Below are positions 12,701 through 27,700 of a DNA stretch of 64,000 nucleotides, piece after piece (position 1 is the first letter of the stretch; each line of letters opens with the position of its first letter). Position numbers and translations under genes: made by a program. The stretch covers positions 60,354,001-60,418,000 of the forward strand of contig NC_083691.1 of assembly GCF_033118175.1 (NCBI RefSeq), given 5' to 3'. Source of the DNA: Dama dama (taxonomy: Eukaryota > Chordata > Mammalia > Artiodactyla > Cervidae). The notes under the pieces are model-generated. The model ran no database searches. It had not been told where the DNA came from and saw only the letters and a list, made by a program, of their open reading frames with translations.

Positions 12701-15700
12701 TGGTTTTCTCCCTTTGAACCTGCAAGCCAGCACCGTACTCGTGACTGACATGGCCTGCTCTTCTGAGAATGGCAAAGGAAGAGACTGGACTATATCACAC
12801 TGCTGTACAGCCACAGCACAACCTGGTCCCCATCAACACGGCCCACCTCTCCCTTCCTGAGTCCTATTAACTTCACCTTCCAGTTCCACTGGAAGGGGTA
12901 AATACGCATCTGACCACCCCACTCCCCGCACCACTACCAAGCCCCTGTGTTTGTGCCTGGATGCCCATAGCAGCCTCCCGCCTGGGTCTCCTCATGCCCA
13001 GCTTCTGCTCATTATAACAGGGCAGGAGCATCCTCCTCCTGCCCCACCCTGGGGCCTTCTATCCCATGGTAGAGGGCCCTCTATCCCATGGTGCACATCT
13101 ACCCACTGACCAGCAGGACGTACCTGGACTTGATGGGGATTTTAACTTAAATGTGATTCTTAGGCTCCATACCCAGAAATTCTGAGCCTGCATTTCTACA
13201 TCACCCACAGGTGACTGATGACTGATCTATCCCTCTTCTCCTTCATGCACATGGACACCCCTGTATAACCTCAGACTTGGAAGAATGAGAAATGAAGCCT
13301 CCTCTGGGAAACACTAGGGATGCCAGTGCTGGACAATTTCTCTTCAGCAGAGAAAATCACTTTACTAGAACCAGTCTGTTACAGCACACCCAAAATTGGT
13401 GAGGAGGGTGAGGTACATAGAATTCTTAGTTTATTATGCTGCCAGAGCTAAAACACTCATTAATCTGTAGAATGGAAAAGTTTAGCCTCACCTGATATTA
13501 AACCTTCCCGAAGGTCACGTGCAGTGGCAGCTGGCTCCAGGGCTCCCCTCTCCCATGGTGTTTGCTCTGGTGCAGACCAGGACACCAGGGAGGGGCTGCA
13601 AAGTCAGTAATGAGATGCCAAGGAACTCTTGGTCCCATAGCAGATTTAAAACAGTGCTGGTCCTGAGCAGAATTGTTCAGGAATGTGACATAAAAATAAA
13701 CCTGATTTAGCACGTTTGCATAATTTAATTTAAAAAAAAAGACCTCAGGAGTATAGCAGCATATAAAATAACAAAAGAAGTTCCAACAACACTTCATGCT
13801 CTAACCATTGAGCAAGTTACAGTTCCTGTAACTTATGGTAATATCTTTAGTCTAACCTCTGACTCCCCACAAAAATGTTCATGCTTCCTTTATAAGAAAT
13901 TTTCCTACATTTAGTTATTCCAGAACTTCCATCAGGATGAAAGACAACAGCTTCATAGTTTATTTAATGATTCATATTCCAAATTTTTTAATAATAATAT
14001 ACTTTCATTTTTTTCATATAAATACAAAATTAAAATCAAATAATGAGAGCTTTTTCCTTTGGTTACTCACTTCAGCAGGTACTGAAATCCTGAGATTCTA
14101 CCCTGTGTTCTTCCTTCTACTTAACTCCCTAAGTCGGATGAGGACTTGGAGACCTCCAAGAGCAAGAAGCCTTCCAGTAATTCAAGCATCATAGAAAGCG
14201 TGATAATAAATCATCATCAAGTGGTCTTTCACAGTGTGGGAGATTCTCCCGTCATCCTGGATAGATAAAGAGGTACCATCCTCCCCACCACCCCCTCCTC
14301 CCGTGGCTGGCTGCTCACCTGAGTGGCTGGTTCTCTGGGCCCACGTCCATGAAGCCCATCTCCTCCAGTTTGCGGCGCCGGTACAGCTCATAGTGCCTTG
14401 TGTGGGTCTGGTCTCGAAGATCCTCCATGTTTGTACAAATGAGCATCTCCCGGAGCTTGACAAAGTCGCAGTGGTTTTCGTTCTCCACTAGCCAGAGAAA
14501 TAGAAAATACCAAGAGTGACTTTCAATCCTGACACACAATTGGTATTTGTTGAATAGATGAGTAAATGCAAACATATTTGAAATAAGCAACAGTGAAATG
14601 ATCAATCTAAGAGCTATGGCTGTTTCACCCAAGTAGCCAAGGAAGTACTTCTTGTATCACACACACCAAATTACAGGTAGTACTCATTAACAGACCAGAG
14701 CACTGGCTTAAATTTGGTAGCCAAGGGAAACAGGAAAGAAATATATTCTATCTGGTACGATATGCTCCACTAATCTCACTAATATTTTGTTACCAGTTTA
14801 TAAACCATCCTCAGGACATTTCACATACCACTTGAGAAGAGTATGTAACATTTTTTCACTAAAACTTCAAGGTGGTAAATTCTGCACACTCAACAACACC
14901 ATCTGTGCCTGCTGTGATTATCAAATCCTTGTCCAACATGATGCCACATTTGTGGTCCTGCGTTAGGTACCTAATTGTGGCCAATAGTTGTAAATACAAT
15001 TACCTTTATATTTTCTAAACATTAAACATTAAAAATTAAAAATGTTAAGTTTTGTCAATATTTTCCACTAAATAAAACATCTGTCAATTAAAAAAAACAG
15101 CACTGAGAAACCAGTATCAGCAGGGGTAATCTATTCCCCATTAGTTAGTACCATGAGTGAATGAACCAGATAGTTAATTTCATACTCATTGTAATGTTAG
15201 ATACATGCTAAAAATCTTCATTTGGCTGACTGGGAAATAGTTGACAATACTTTGATAAGTAAAAATATATAAATTTATAAGGAGGTTTATTGTGTTCCAG
15301 AATTATCTAGTAATTAATTTTTGTACTATGTTTAAACAATACTATTTACACTCAAATTCTGTTCAAAGTACCCAACTAGTGGTTCCCACCTTCTGAGTGT
15401 CTTAGCACACCTTAACAGGTAACTAACTGGTCTAACGCAGGAAGTGGGGAGGCTCCATTTGGCTTTGCAGACATGGCTAAAACGTCAGCCCTTCTGACAA
15501 CTAGTCAGAACCCAAAATAAGCATTGCCTCAGAGGATGCACTAAATGCAGCTTTTAGACTGTCAGGCAAGCACACATGTCCTTGTAGATCTCCTTTACCT
15601 TGTACGACGCCCCAGGGATACTGGCGAGCTTTGACCATCTTATTTCCAACTTTCACTTCATCCATACTTCCCACCACAGCAAATGGCAGGTGTCCCTGGA

Positions 15701-18700
15701 AAGGAGCCAGCATATCAATCACATCTCATACCAATGACAACAGAGAAAAGGACATTTACTAAATGACAAGTGTGTTAAAGTCAAATGGTCTGCTGTGCCT
15801 TGGCTTTTAAAACCTGCCCTGTGAATACATGTCAGCTGTTCTACAGTCATCCTCAGGCCCTACAGAGAAAAATAGTTACTGAGAATGCCCCACATGCATT
15901 CCAACTTTGCTATAAGGATACAAAAAAAAAGAATTCTAGCACAGGTATCATTTACCTCATGGTCTTGGATATAAAAGACAATGTTGAAGAAACCACATAC
16001 ACACCATATATGGTATATAACTATATTTAGGGTATACCTACATACATAACACCAATATCAAGTAGTAGTTAAGTCCCAAACTATGCTAACTACAAATGTT
16101 ACAGAAATTCAAAGGACTGAGAGATCTCTGTGACAGGAAGACACAACCAAGCTGGAGACAGAGCAAGCAGCATAGGAAGAAATAGCAAAGCAAGAAGACG
16201 ATTGTGAAAAAAGACACAGTGGCTGGATTTAATGGCAGTGAGGAGATTGTCCTGTCAGACACTGAGAATTAATTTAGGGAAAAATCTAATGTAAACAGTA
16301 TATGTTTAATATTTAATGATTGACAGTGTGTAGTCTCTTGTTACCCTCTGAAAACTTATTCCAGGTGGGCACACACACAAAAAATCAGATATAAAGAGTT
16401 TAACACACAGGGTTTAATATCACTTCCTTTACATAAGTCAGCTTTTTATATATTTAGTTTAAGTATCTTAATATGGACAAAGTGTGAAAAAATCAGAAAA
16501 GGAAAAGAGGAGAAATGGAATGAACAGGTACTGAATGTCACTGCCAAGCAGTGAACAAAGCTGCCTCCTCACAACAGTGAGCCCTGTTTTATAGGTAAGT
16601 TAACAGTCTCAGGAAAATGGGGAGCCCCATTTTATAGGTAAGTTAACAGTCTCAGTGAGGTTAGGAAGTTCCACAAGAACTCTAAAACCTTTGATCCATC
16701 AAAATCTAACCAAGTATTTAAGAAATTTGGTAGCCTGAAGTAACACAGAGGACTTAGTCATCTTTAATCATACTGTTATGTATAATTAAAATATATACTA
16801 AATATATTCTATATTAAAACACAAAAGTTATGTGAGTATTTCACATGTACTTGTGACACTATAAGGGAGGAACTTAAATACTAGATTAGAAAGCTCCCTG
16901 TAAAGTCTCTCAGGAGGGAGGCTGTGCCATCTTCTGTCCTTAAAGACAGGACAGAAAGGACTCTTACTACGGAAATAAAAAATGGTCCCACAGAAGGAGA
17001 ATCCCATTCTCACAAGTGTATCACTTAATTTAGGTGAAAATAGGGAGGGAAGAAAAATGCTCACAAAAGTAGTAGCAATGTTACTTTTTTCGTATATTAA
17101 ACAGAATGATTCAGTTAAGAGCTTACGTTCATTGAAGCATTGATCTTAGCAATAGTTTCATCATCTGTTGGGAAATGGTATATCTGAACACCATTGCTGA
17201 CCAGTTCACTCATGAGCTTGATCTTAAACTTCTGTAATTCAGTTTTAGAAATTGCATCTGCTTTGGCAATCACTGGTATAATGTTCACCTATTAAGAATA
17301 AAGGAAAACAAAATCTGATGATCGAGGATTTATTTTTTAATAACAAAGTTTCTGAATTCAAAACCACTCTGACAGATTTCCTTAGGACAGGCAAACTATG
17401 GTCCACTCATTGCCTGTGTACATAGGTAAAGAGTTCCTGGAACACAGCCAAGCCCACTCATTATACATCATGTATTTCCTGTGATCACTTTCATTCTGTA
17501 ACAGCAGAAGTAGGCCTGGCCCTTCAAGGGAAAAGCTTGAAGGCTCCTGATGTAGAAATCACGGCTTCATTCTTACAGACAGCCCTACACAGCCATTCCT
17601 GCAAATGCTGGGCTGATAATAACTGCTTTTCAGAAGCAGAGCTCTTACAAAGTTTCATCTTTCAACTGAAGTCAGGTTCAGAAATCTCACATTTTCCCCT
17701 CTGTCTCTTACAATTCCATCATACACAAAATAAGTAGAATGTAAGAGATGAGCTGAAATCACCTGCGTAATTCACTAAGAATTTTTATCTGTTAAAAATC
17801 TCAGCACTAAGTAATCTGGTGACTGATTTCAGCAGACCTATGGGTCAGGCCACAGGCCTCCCCTGCCTCTCACTGAAGCAAGCCCCTTTTCCCAGTGAAT
17901 GCATCTGATCTGACCCCACTGTCAGAATCTTACCCATAGGTCGACAGAGGGAAATTTTATGGATACCAACTACAAACATTCACAACTCAAAGGAATTAGT
18001 TTTTCAGCATTATTTAAAAGTCCTGTCACTGGCCAGAGTGGAAGAGATGTGGGGACATGAAGACTAACCTGCAAGGCTAGTTCTGTGAGATTTTTAAAAA
18101 ATACTTATTTATTTGTATTTATTTATTTGGCTGTGCCAGGTCCAAGTTGTGGCATGTGGGATCTTCAGTCTTCATTGTGGCATGCAGGATCTAGTTCCCT
18201 GACCAGGAATTGAACCTGGGCCCCCTGCATTGGGAGCACAGATTCTTAGCCACTGGACCACCAGGGAAGTCCCAGTTCTGTAAGATTAATGTATCCACAA
18301 AGGAGTGATATCACCACAGATTAAAGGGTTTGTATGTTTTTCATTATTTATTAGCTTGTTTTTAGTGAAAAACTTCAGGCTGAGTAGTCACATGTGTCAA
18401 AAGAGTGAACTGTCAGTATAATTTTCAGAGTAGAAATGAAAACTAAAATAATTCTTTTTCTATTCTTGAAACTCTTTGTCTTCTCCAGCTTCACAGTGAT
18501 TTACGGTGTGTACATTTGGATTTATTAGTCTTAAATATGTTCCAAAGGGGATAAAGATTTTTCCAACTAACCATGAAATAAACTTTCCAGCAATTTTGGG
18601 TAAACACCTTTCAAGATAAGTTAGTCAAAGTATATAAAAATTTGATGCCAAGTTCTTGATTTCAGTATCATATATACTTAGATAGTCAGTAAACTGTGCC

Positions 18701-21700
18701 AAGTTATACTTCTAATTGATTCCAGGATCAGTAGCAGAAGCACCCAGTGTATGTAGCTGACATTAAGCTTTCTCACTGTAGTGTGAAAACCTGACTGACA
18801 TTTGACTACTGAGGCATCTGTTTCAGATGTCCATTAGAATAAACAGCCAGCACCTGAGGACACAGCTACTGGCTGCCATCAGGTAAGGAATAGGCCACCC
18901 TCCTGGAGGACTCCTTTCAGAAAGCCTAGGTGACCTACCTCTCCCTTCAGGCCCCAGGTCCCACGGAGGTGCGTTAAAGTCACCCACAAAGAAGGAACTG
19001 GAGAGGCCCAAGATGCCCCGCCCTCAGACCCTGATAAAGGCTGATCGCTCTCTCCCTTTTCCCTCCCTTCCTCTTCCCCCCGCACCTGCTGCACTGTGTA
19101 CACTCAGATCCTGTAGGAACAACCCTTGATCCTCAGAGTCCCCCAGTGCTTGTTGCTGGGGTGCCGCCTGGGATTCTAAGAACCACGAGGGCCGGCCCAG
19201 TGTCCCTGGATGTGGGAGAGCGTGTGAGGGCCCACTGTGAGTAAATGTAGGTATGGAGCACATCACATTCCCAGCCAAGCTCATCACCATCAGTGGGCTG
19301 AAGGACACAACACAGGCTGAAAGCAGATGTCCCCGCGGATGGGGACATATCACCTGCACAAGTAATTCCCCGTGTAGAGCACTGGAGTCATCTTTTAAGA
19401 ACAAGATGCACTATCGATTTAATCACCCTCACACCTCTTTCAGAAGTAGATGCTCTTCTAGTTTTGATTTTAAAAGTGAAGAAACTGAAACTCAGAGTGG
19501 TGGAAGCTTGCGAAGAACATGGGGCGATCAAGTAGCAGAGCAGCCCTGAAAGCACCCCCACAACTCCACACAGACCTCAGCCTGGAGCTCTGTCTGCCTG
19601 AGATGAAGTTGCCCACTCCTGTGTTCATGTCCCTTTAGTAAGGGTGGATTTCTACACATCAGACTCAATTGTGAAGATAACTGGCTGAATGGTTACAATA
19701 TCCCATCAGGTGAACAGACTCTCACCCAAGCTCCTCCAGGTTTGTCTCAGCCAGGGGACCACAGTGCTGGTCTCGGCACTGCGATGCCCGCCGCCTGCCT
19801 CCCACACTGACTCCTGTACAGAAGGCAGCCCTGGTAGACCCCATGCTCTCCCAGTGCCAGCTCACAGGCTGCTCAGCCAGGGCACAGGGGAACCTTGGAG
19901 ACCTTTTTAGTGTGAGAGTGAGTCTTTATCCTTTAAACAAAAAAACCTGAAGTGAGTTAATTTCTGGATACTACTACTTACAGCTCCCTGAATTTATATA
20001 TAGCTCATTGGCTCAGAAATTAAAAATAGGTTTTCTGGATACAATTCAAATTAAAATTAATTTACTGTATGAGACTTTAGATCTTAATCTTCATCAGTGA
20101 GCTTCTTATCATTTAATAGTGTCATAAAGCAAAATTAGTGTCAAATAAATTCTATAGTTAAATGAAAATGAATACACATATTCTGACATGCAATTTAATC
20201 ACTAAAAAAGGACTGAAATTTTATGCTAACACTTTTTCTTTGTATCTCATCTTCCAAACTGAATTTCTCTGGAAAATATCCTAAAATTGAAACTTGTTAA
20301 ATGTTTTAAAAATACACAGAATGAGACAGTTATGACATATGCACATATCATAAATATATTTATATATTTAATAGTTCACTCTAAATCCTGAAATGCAACC
20401 ATTGGCTGTTTCAGACCCACCTTGCTGTCCAGGCTCTTCATGGTCAAGAGATCCAGTGTCTTCAGGGAGTGGCCTGTCGGGGAGATGAAGTAGAGGCACA
20501 CGTGCACGCGGGAGTCATGGTAATTAAAGAGAGAGCGCTTGATCTTCAGCTCTTCTTGGAGGTAAGCTTCAAACTGAGCATCTATGTAGTCAACTATTGG
20601 TTGGTAGCTGAAAAAATATTTAAATATTTAATACAATATATTCATAGTATCTTGATAAAGTATTTGCATAAATTTAAAGTTTGAAATTTGTTTTTTCACT
20701 AGTGAACAAACAGTTGACTTCTACGCTAAATAGATAACTTCAGTAATAAAACAAATGTGCAAATGTGCAGGTACAGAGGCAGTACTTTGAAACTGTCAGA
20801 ACCACCTGTGCTTTAAATGATCTTACAGAAATGACCCTGAATGTGCCTCTCACACTCATTCACACCTGGAGCCCTCTGGCATGGCTCCCCAAACCTGCCA
20901 GGCTGCTGAAGGAGGATAGGCATCTAACTGCAACCATGCTGGGCATGGCATATTACCCCACATGAGTATCAGCAACCTAAAAGTTATTTAGGTCAAACTC
21001 CATGACTTCTTGTTCTGAAATTAAGCTTGTGTGGCGTGGAAGCATGAACGTGGTAAGGAAAGGGCATACCCACATGGAAGCATCCTAACCGGTGACTCAG
21101 GCACAGCTCCATTCTCGTTTATTTACCAGCAGAGGAAGCCGACAGGCTTAGTCCTTCCCTGGATGCATCCTCCTGCCTCAAACGCCTGACCCCAAGAGAA
21201 AGCACTGCCCTGGGGCTGCAGAGCAGCCCCTCGCCCTCTGGGAAGAACTGACCTGTGGGCATGTGAGGAGAGGACCCAAGACTACAGACATTTCCTATAA
21301 CCATCTTGGTGGTAGATAGAAAACTACACATTTGTCAAAATTAAGTTGTACACTTAAACCAATGCATCTTATTTATTGTATGTAAATTTTACACATCAAT
21401 AAAACTTATTTATAAACAAATTAGAAAGGAAGAACAAATGCCATTATTTGCAGACTATACTATTGCATACATAGAAAACCTAAACAAATTTATTAGAGAT
21501 GCATTAACTAGAATTAACCAGAGAATACACAGAAGTTTCTATGTACAAGGTCAATTATATTTCCACACATTAAATGGAAAATGAAATATTTGTAAAAGAT
21601 ATCATTTATGGGATCATCAAAAATACCAAATATCTAAGGATAAATTTAAGTAAAGCTTTACATAATTCCTATATAGAAAACTAAAAAAAAAGCCATGTGT

Positions 21701-24700
21701 CATGGGCCTTTGCCTCCTCCACTAATCTACTTCTTCCAGAAAGCCCACAAAAATTGTTTCTTGAAATCTAGAGCAGAACACACAAATGTGCTGAACAGGT
21801 TAAAACATAATGCGAGTCAGTTTTATAACATATTTTCCCTCTAAAGCAAACTTTTAGGACCTAGAAAACTACCTCTAAAATAATGAAAATATATGAATTT
21901 CAAAAAGGAAAAAGAACGGTCATTGCCCCAGTCTGTTTCCTCCTTTTATGGCTTAATTTTCATATTTAAGCCAAAATTATCTTTGTAATACCATAGGAGA
22001 AATAATGACAAAAAATAGTAACCTAATACAAAATATAAATTAAAACTGAATCATCACACCTTTCCTGCAATGCTTAATCTGGCTAATTTACTTAGAACTT
22101 CACAAAAAATTCATGTACCATGGATTTGGTGATTATGTATTTGCCATGTATGCCTGTTTGTTTTTTTTTCTCAACAAAACAAGTCTTGCCTGAAAATTAG
22201 TAAAAATCACTTAATATACACCAAACTGTCATATCAGGAAAAAATTAAAACTATTTTTTCTATCATGCACACTTTAAAAATGTGATTCAAATTACTCTAA
22301 AGAAAATAGACAACTGGACAGAAAAATGTCAGTTTCTCAACAAAAACAAAATATTGCTTTATTATTTAAAGAATTTAAGTCTGGGAAGAAAGGCATGGGT
22401 TTCTACAGATTAAAATCAAATCAGCACACAGGCCAAGAAGGCAGATATCCTGTAATAAGAAAAAAACCTGTTTTATTACTAGAGGAAAGCACGTACCTCT
22501 CTTCTTTGTTTATTTGGTCACCAAATCCCACTGTATTCACAATGGTTAGTTTCAATCGAACGTTACTTTCCTGGAGTTCATATGTCTGTGCTTTAAGTCT
22601 AACATGTGGGTAAAAATGTGAGGATTCATGGTCTTCAAAATTAGTATTAAACAATGTGTCAATCAGCGTTGATTTTCCAATTCCAGTCTCCCCTGAAAGA
22701 AATGCAGGTACATATTCATATTCACAGGTGCACAGGATGGATGAAAAACAGAACAGTAAACTCTTACAGTGATTTGGTTTCCTGAATCCCAAATATTTCA
22801 AATATTGCAAGGGCTGGATTGTCCCTGAAAGAAGTACATGCTAAGGTGGTTCATTCTAAGCTGAGCATAAAAATGAGCCCTGTATGCTGAGTTACTCAGA
22901 ACTCTGAAGAAGGCACTGAAATGTTTAAAGAACAAAGAGAAAGCTTAAAGCAGCACAGCTAAGAAAAAACTGATAGAATTTAAATAACTGAAAAAAATCT
23001 ATACTCTTGCTCTCAGGTTGCTCAGATGGGCACCATACTGCCCATCCCAAGAAGGAGGTGAGCACAGGAGCAGGATGAAAAAGTCTGGACAGGCTGGGCA
23101 CTCACCCACACAGAGAATGTTAAAGCAGAAGCCTTGCTGGATTGACCTGTTGACCAGCTGATCAGGCAGGCTCTCAAAACCAACATGGCCAGACATGGTT
23201 AAAGAGCGAGGACCTTCTTTTTGCTGCAAGAAAACAAAAACCATGGCAACAGTTTTTTAAAGTTTTACTGAGACAGAATATAGGCACATTGGAAAGCACA
23301 GACATAATTTATTAAAAAAACTAAAGAGTTTTTCGATCATTATACCTCCCCCAGGATACAACTGGTTTGTGAGAAACCTGTGTCCAGACCCTCAAAACGT
23401 ATTTCTTCTTATCTTCCTATGATGACGGCCTGACACCATTTGTAACATTAAAATATTTGATTTCCCCACACAGGAAAATACTCAAACTATGGCATAATCA
23501 TTCACAAAATGGAGTGTGGTATGTAAAAGTCATCAAAGAGGTTTATGATGAATTTTAGATATAAATTGTCACATTACAATGTCAAGTGAGAGAGGTACAG
23601 CACAAAGTTACAGATGGAGTTCCAGCTCACAGTCGTGGCAGAGTAACTTATGTCACACTCACCTCCTTGCTGGTAAGTTACAGTCAGCTCCCTCAAGTCA
23701 CTGCAACCAAAGGCAGAGAGACTGTGGAGTGAGGGACACACCTTGTAGCTTCTCCCCTGAAGGCAGACCCAGCCACTGCTGTACAAGCAGACAGAGCTCA
23801 GGAGGGAACTAGTCTTACTGGGTTCAGAAGCCAGTGGAGACAAGGGCAGGCAGGTCAGCTGAAAGGGGAAATTCCAGAAAGGAGGGAGTCCACAGTCGGC
23901 ACACACACCCCTCAAGTCTTTGGCTGAGTGCTGACCTACACATGAACAGGGAAATGGGAATTGGAATGGCCAGCCTGGGGAGCTTAGACTTTAAGTCTAT
24001 AAGTTAAAGGACTCAGTAAACACATGAAAACCTACATTTTAGGAGTAAGGATCACGTCCCAGCACTCAGAAATCCTCCCTCGTGCTGAAGGCACAACTGA
24101 AGTAGACCTGCTGCAACAGAGATGAGTGTGACCAGCCAGTGACTCACTAGTGCCTGCTGGACCAGAGGCCAGCACCTCTACAGTGTGTATCCACAACACC
24201 TAACTGTGCAATCAAAGTACTACACAGAAAGAAGCAAAACACAGTTCACAGTCAAGGAACAAGAAAACAGTCAACAGAACAAGGTCCACATAGAAGCCAC
24301 ATGCTGAACTAGCTGGTAAGAACTTTAATGCTGACAAATATGTTAAAAAGAAAAATGTTCTCTTTCTCTACAGAAGAGATACATATGACAGGTGACGTGA
24401 CAAGGAATTATAAGAGAAACAAGAAAGCTCTCAACAACAACAAAAGGTGACAAATAAAATTCCTGGAATGGAAAAATGCAACATCAGAAATAAAATAGTA
24501 TTAACAGCAGATCAAACAATGGGAGAAAGACTTGTTCAATATCATATCCATGCTAAATATCTTTGTCCAAGCTAAAAATCTGTCATTGAAAAGATAAAAC
24601 TATAACAGAGCCTAAAAATACTGGCACAATATCAAATGATCTAACACACCTACAGTGGGAATGCTGGATGGAAAAGAGATGGGAGCAGGGGATGGAGGAC

Positions 24701-27700
24701 AGAAATTTGTAAGTAATAGTGACTGATAATATTCTAATTGTTTCAGCATGAACTCAGAGATCCAAGAACTTCAGCAAACTGCAAACAAACAAAAGCAAAG
24801 GAATCCACAGCCAGGCACATCAGAGCAAACCATTTAAAAGTAAGAACAGAGAAAGATCTACAAGCAGCCAGGGGTGGCAAGACATATTACAGACAAGTAA
24901 AACATAAAATGATCACAGTATTGGCATAAAAAACAGTGTAAACCAAAAGACAACAGAACAACATCAGTAAAATGCCAAAAGTAAGAAAATGACAACTCAG
25001 GATTCTTTATTTTTCCAAAATTTGTTTATTTCTTTATGGCTACACTAGGTCTTTGTTGCTGGGTTCTCTCTGGTTGTGGCGAGCAGGGCTACTCTCTAGT
25101 CATGGTGTGAGGGCTTCTCATTGCAATGGTTTCTCATTGCAGTAGCATGGCGTACAGGCTTAGTTCTCGGACCAAAGGATCAAAGCCCTGTCCCCTGCAC
25201 TGGCAGGCAAATTCTTAACCACTGGGCCACCAGGAAAGTCCCTGACAACCCAGAATTCTGTATCCAATGAAAATATCCCTCACAGGTGAGGGCAAAATGA
25301 AAACATCTTCACACAAAATCTAAGAATTTTACTGTAAGGAGGCCTTACCTGATAAGAAATATTAAAAATTCTCAAGAGAAAGGAAAATGACAACAGATGG
25401 AAACTCATCTACAAAAAGGATGAAGATTGTCAGAAAGGTAAAAATATGGGTAAATACAAGAGAATTTTTTGCATGTTTTAATTTCTTGAAAATATAGATT
25501 GACTGTTTAAAGCACTAACAACAGTGTGATGATACGTGGAGAAGCGGGATGCGTGACCGAGACAGCACAGAAGATGGGAGGGGAGGAGTCACCCTGCTGT
25601 AAGACTTATACACTGTCCATGACTTGCCATCACACTGCTCAAAGGCAGTGAGGGGTAAGTGAAAGCCCACATCAATTGCTGTTTAAAAAAAAAAGAAGTT
25701 TAGCTAGTAAGCCAAGAATGGAGATAAAATGCAGCCATGAAAATACTCCATTAATTCAAAAGGAGGCAGGAAAATTAAAAAATGAAAGAATAATGGGACA
25801 AATAGGAAATAAATGGCCAGTTGGCAGAATGAAACCAGCCGTGTTTGTAGTTACAGGGAAGTGGTCCCAGCCAGCTGTCCAGTAGACCCTTCCGTGACAA
25901 TGCCAAGCTGCCAAAGGAACACTAGCCACATGCAGACATGGCACACCTGGTCATGACACATGCAACTGAGGAAGGAACTTTTAAATTTTATTTAATTTTA
26001 ACTAATCTAAATATCCAGGTGTGACTAGTGGCCACCATACTGGACAGTGCAGGTCTAAGCTTTTCAAATAAAAGGAAATTGTCAGACTGGATGAAAGAGC
26101 AAGACCCAACTCTGTACTGTCAATGCAGTAACTGACAAGCTCATTGTAAAATTTACATGGGAAGCCAGAGGACTTAGCATCGCCAGAATCACTGTGCAGA
26201 AGAACAACCTGAAGGATGCACACTACTTAGTCTAAGGCTGCAGTCACCAAGTAGCGTGGTGTTGTGACTGTCTACTACTTACCTACAATTTAACAAAGAG
26301 GAGGGGCTGGAGAACATGAGGACTAAACAGTGAGCACTCAATGCACCAGTCACCGAGCAATTACAGTAGATTCAGTAAAGCAACGTGTCAGAAGGCAGGT
26401 TAGGAGTAACTCAGAAAGTCTATGAGGTGGTAAAATAAAGGTGGATAGGCTAGTCTTACCAGTAAGAGAGCAAGAATGAACAAATCACCATTTATCAAAA
26501 CTATGGGGACTTCAGTATGTGTGGAGGAAGAGAAGAGACTACAGAGCACAGAACTGCAGGAAACCAATGGTGATCACCTGTGCTCACGTTTGCAGTTTTC
26601 TTTTTTAAAAAACAACTCACCTTGTTCACCAGATTAAATTTACCTCCTCTCTTTTTAAATAACTTTTTACTAAAAAACTACCAAAACCCATCCTCCTGCG
26701 CAAGTACATTCAGAACCCCCTTGGAACCATGAAATTCTGACACTGTGCTCAGGAAGGCTCCTACAGGGCCATCCCATGGCACCACGCCTTGTCATCACCA
26801 AAGTCGGTAAGGACGCCTGCCAGAGCAGGGCCAGCTCCCCCGACCGCTGTGGCAGAGGTGGAACCTGAATCTGCTTGACATCAGGTAGGGTAGAGACACT
26901 GTGGCCACTCAACAGTGATTCAGTTCATTACTGATTTTGAACTTGGATCAGCGTTCACAATTAATTCATATTCAAGGTGAGTACCAACAACAGTCTGTCT
27001 AACTGCATCCTGAAACCACAGAGGCATCCACAATACAAGGTGAGTCTACTTAAGAGACATACTCACTTTCTGCTCATGGTCAGACACTTGTGAGGACGTA
27101 TGAGCTGTTTTTGTTGCAATGTGAGACTGAAAGAGCTGAAAAAGAAAACACAGATGTTACTAAAAAAAAAAAAACCTATATCTAAGTAATACATTAATAG
27201 TTATATTAAAAAGGAATTCTAGTATTGTCATTATCACCAGGCTTTGACTTGTGATCTACACAAGGTTTTCTTGCTGGAAGGATATCTGCAGAAGTCAGTA
27301 CCATGTGACAGTCAACACATGATACACATTATTGCACTTACACCTTCACTCACAAAAATGTAAAAGTTATCATCACAGAACCCCTGCTACAGCCATCCCC
27401 AGGCTAATGGGGCCCAAGCAGCTGTGGTGTTATCAGAGTAACGCTGCCTCAAGAGCACTCCATCCTGGCATGCAGCAGAGAACATGGAGAAAACATGTCC
27501 TTTTTAAAAAGTAACAGTAACATGGATGTAGTAAGAAAAAGCGGAAACAGTGCTGGTGGAGAACAGAGAGCAGACTAAGTTGCCTCCTCCCCTGACCCCT
27601 GCAAGCTGGCAGTTCTCTCCCCTGGGGGTAGAGGCGGCCTGGAGTGCGAATGCACAGTGTCTGTGGCTCATGACTGGTGATCTGCAGTGGTTGTCCTTCT

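Larger units (their letters stand above)
7960..14318 (-). other. SEPTIN10 intron 8
   Basis: About 6.4 kb. It contains a 5'-truncated BovB (9154-10478), a MIR (about 11018-11131) and a possible MER5-like fragment near 13128-13225. The open frames at 8041-8797 and 12131-12814 show no splice context or protein family I recognise. The rest holds nothing I can identify. Confidence 0.85.
17289..20420 (-). other. SEPTIN10 intron 5
   Basis: About 3.1 kb with a CHR-type SINE (18093-18273) and a MIR (about 19400-19550). The frames at 18823-19404 and 19689-19910 have no recognisable product. Confidence 0.85.
23224..27066 (-). other. SEPTIN10 intron 2
   Basis: About 3.8 kb. It contains a probable old L1 piece (24700-25560) interrupted by a CHR-type SINE. 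No gene is visible in it. Confidence 0.85.

Noticed and set aside
12131..12814. Overlapping frames of up to 165 codons in intron 8
   Set aside because: Both strands are open at once, there is no recognisable protein, and conserved SEPTIN10 exons flank the region.
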